Shown here: piece after piece, positions 62,561 to 64,000 of the stretch
Numbering within the stretch: position 1 is the first letter of the stretch
How the letters are laid out: every line of letters starts with the position of its first letter
Assembly: GCF_001320245.1 (NCBI RefSeq)
Contig: NZ_BCBA01000004.1
Coordinates: 118,913 to 182,912, forward strand
DNA: 64,000 nucleotides
Direction: 5' to 3'
Origin: Pseudomonas sp. NBRC 111124
GTDB lineage: Bacteria > Pseudomonadota > Gammaproteobacteria > Pseudomonadales > Pseudomonadaceae
Translations under genes and position numbers: made by a program
The notes under the pieces: generated by a model
The model's input: only the letters and a program-made list of their open reading frames with translations
The model's database searches: none
What the model was told of the DNA's origin: nothing

Positions 62561-63280
62561 ATGACCAGGCCCCTTCTGCTGCTGACTGCGGCCCTTCTCT
62601 CGAGCCCGGCACTGCACGCGCAACAGATCCAGCGGCAACTGGGCAATTTTGACTTTAAGCTCGGTACCACGCCCTCGCGCAGCATGGCCCAGGGGCTGAT
62701 CTCACCGAGCGCGACAGGCGCCTTCCACGGCGGCCTCGACCTCAGCCACCCCAGCGGCTGGTACGTCGGGCAGTATGCGCCGAGCATGGGCGTGACGCCC
62801 GACTCCACCCTGCGCCTGGACAGCTACACCGGCTACAAGCACCGCTTCGACAGTACCCTGGGCTACGAAGTGGGACTGATCCACTACAGCCAGCCGAACA
62901 TCGCCGGCCCCGACAGCTACGCCCTGTACGGCGGCGTCTCAGTGCTGGGCAGCCGCTTTGGCGGTGCCTGGCGCGACAACCCGGACAACCGCACCGGCAC
63001 GCTGTTCGCTGACTTCGGCCAGTTGCCGCTGGTCGATGTCGACCTCACCGTGAAGCTCGCCCACCACCGCCTGGGCACGCCCTTCACTATTGGCGACGGC
63101 AGCCAGATCAGCGGGTTTTCTGACTGGTCGCTGGAGCTGTCGCGGCCATGGCTGGGCATCGACCTGAACCTGATCTACAGTAACTCCGACCTCAGCGGCA
63201 GTGGCTGTGACGCCTATGCTGGCATCAACACCTATTGCGAAAGCATGGTCACCATCAAAGCCCAACGCAGCTTCTTCTAA
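62561..63280 (+). CDS. TorF-like putative outer-membrane porin
   Basis: The 239-residue protein has a signal peptide (MTRPLLLLTAALLSSPALHA-QQ). The mature barrel has alternating strands, conserved early motif FHGGLDLSHPSGWYVGQYAP, and a C-terminal strand ending SFF with terminal Phe. The ATG at 62561 has AGGA 8 nt upstream, better placed than the GTG at 62555. It resembles the porin encoded at 38216 in size and layout. Neighbours give no clear substrate. Confidence 0.78.
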   Translation: MTRPLLLLTAALLSSPALHAQQIQRQLGNFDFKLGTTPSRSMAQGLISPSATGAFHGGLDLSHPSGWYVGQYAPSMGVTPDSTLRLDSYTGYKHRFDSTLGYEVGLIHYSQPNIAGPDSYALYGGVSVLGSRFGGAWRDNPDNRTGTLFADFGQLPLVDVDLTVKLAHHRLGTPFTIGDGSQISGFSDWSLELSRPWLGIDLNLIYSNSDLSGSGCDAYAGINTYCESMVTIKAQRSFF

Positions 63281-63292
63281 CGTAGCCTCAGC

Positions 63293-63934
63293 ATGCTCCC
63301 GGACCGCCTGAACGCCGATCTGACCCAACCCGCCATCATGCACGGTGCGGCCCTGCCTTGGCTGGCCAGCCCGCTGCCCGGCGTCGAGCGCCGGCCGCTG
63401 TTTCGCATCGGTGGCGAAAAGGCGCGCGCCACCAGCTTGGTGCGTTATGCCCCCGGCAGCCATTTCAGCGCCCACCAGCATCCCGCCGGCGAAGAGTTTC
63501 TGGTCCTGGAGGGAGTGTTCGAAGATGAGCGCGGCCAATACCCCGCGGGCAGCTATGTGCGTAATCCGCCCGGTAGCGCTCACGCGCCAAGGTCTGCCGA
63601 GGGCTGCACTATCTTCGTCCGCTTGCAGCAATTTCACCCCGAAGACCGCGAGCAGATCTGCACCCGGCTAGCGGATCACGGCGACCAACTGCTGTTTGCG
63701 AACGCCCATGAACACGTTCACCTCAAGCAGCTGCCCGCCAATGCGACACTCCAGCTGGACAACCCGCGGGGCTTGGAATGCTTGGTCTTGCAGGGCAGCC
63801 TGGACGGCGCGGACTTCAGCCTCGCGCCATTGAGCTGGATGCGCCTGCCGGTCGGCACACCCTTGCAGGCCACCGCCGGCCATGAGGGCGCGCGCCTTTG
63901 GTTCAAGGAAGCAGCACCCACCCTGGGCCTGTGA
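63293..63934 (+). CDS. Cupin-domain protein (ChrR-like)
   Basis: The 213-residue protein has a cupin barrel with the metal-ligand motif SAHQHPAGEEFLVLEG, followed by YPAGSYVRNPPGSAHAP. A second, degenerate cupin half lies in the C-terminal part (LECLVLQGSLDG). ChrR anti-sigma factors share this cupin, but the N-terminal anti-sigma zinc domain is absent here, so it is probably not an anti-sigma factor. It starts 12 nt after the porin gene and may be co-transcribed. No gene is seen from 63935 to the window end. Confidence 0.78.
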   Translation: MLPDRLNADLTQPAIMHGAALPWLASPLPGVERRPLFRIGGEKARATSLVRYAPGSHFSAHQHPAGEEFLVLEGVFEDERGQYPAGSYVRNPPGSAHAPRSAEGCTIFVRLQQFHPEDREQICTRLADHGDQLLFANAHEHVHLKQLPANATLQLDNPRGLECLVLQGSLDGADFSLAPLSWMRLPVGTPLQATAGHEGARLWFKEAAPTLGL

Positions 63935-64000
63935 TCAAGTTCGATAGCACGTAGCGCATTCAAGTCTGTTCTTGCTTTTGCTCTGCTTTTGCTTCTTAGC

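Noticed and set aside
1..64000. tRNA, rRNA, CRISPR arrays, insertion sequences, integrases or att sites
   Set aside because: None could be recognised by reading; repeats found are REP-like palindromes and promoter repeats only. A tRNAscan/IS search would be decisive.

Overview
The window is about 64 kb of GC-rich, gene-dense bacterial chromosome. Gene content points to a Pseudomonas of the putida group: pcaIJ preceded by a PcaR-type operator, a BdlA-like chemoreceptor, an accessory hemB next to proP, TorF-type porins, many LysR regulators and putida-like palindromic REP repeats. No tRNA, rRNA, CRISPR array, insertion sequence or integrase was seen. The left edge cuts a gene; the right edge falls just after one.

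Layout. 0-2 kb: a radical-SAM and TIGR03915 pair thought to act on DNA. 2-4.3 kb: a siderophore receptor behind a possible Fur box. 4.4-8.1 kb: pxpABC (5-oxoproline hydrolysis) with a divergent LysR gene. 8.2-14.4 kb: a GH13 trehalose-synthase-like enzyme, a lone riboflavin synthase, a DUF1275 protein, ProP and a zinc-type HemB. 14.5-24.4 kb: a type I secretion operon, transcribed leftwards. It encodes an HlyB-like ABC exporter, an HlyD-like adaptor, an unknown membrane protein and a 1785-residue RTX/subtilisin-like protein, all with 4-nt overlaps. 24.5-28.5 kb: a RIO kinase and an orphan TccC-like Rhs protein with an AT-richer C-terminal domain. 28.6-35.4 kb: an oxidative sugar-acid (Weimberg-type) cluster with dehydratase, GguC/FAH-family protein, ketoglutarate semialdehyde dehydrogenase, MFS importer and FadR-type regulator, with paired operators in the divergent promoter. 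35.4-41.4 kb: a LysR gene, an amidohydrolase, a porin, and an EAL plus BdlA-like signalling pair. 41.4-46.7 kb: a HAL-family lyase without the MIO triad, beside a betaine-type ABC importer and a LysR regulator. 46.9-50.8 kb: pcaIJ, then dsdA with its LysR gene. 50.8-51.5 kb: a highly structured non-coding stretch followed by two overlapping small ORFs. 51.6-64 kb: a two-component system, a COG4705 membrane protein, ArfB, codBA with a wrecked pucR-type regulator between them, DUF2950/DUF3300, and several small envelope proteins, a glyoxalase-fold protein, a second porin and a cupin protein.

The best candidates for something new are four. First, the MIO-less lyase with its quaternary-amine-type importer, which may form a betaine or ergothioneine-like degradation module. 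Second, the type I secretion operon with a modified protease catalytic site, an unknown linked membrane protein and helically phased upstream repeats. Third, the orphan TccC-type toxin with an unrecognised C-terminal domain. Fourth, the structured RNA and overlapping small-ORF locus at 50.9-51.5 kb. All starts and functions are read from sequence and family knowledge only; no search was run.
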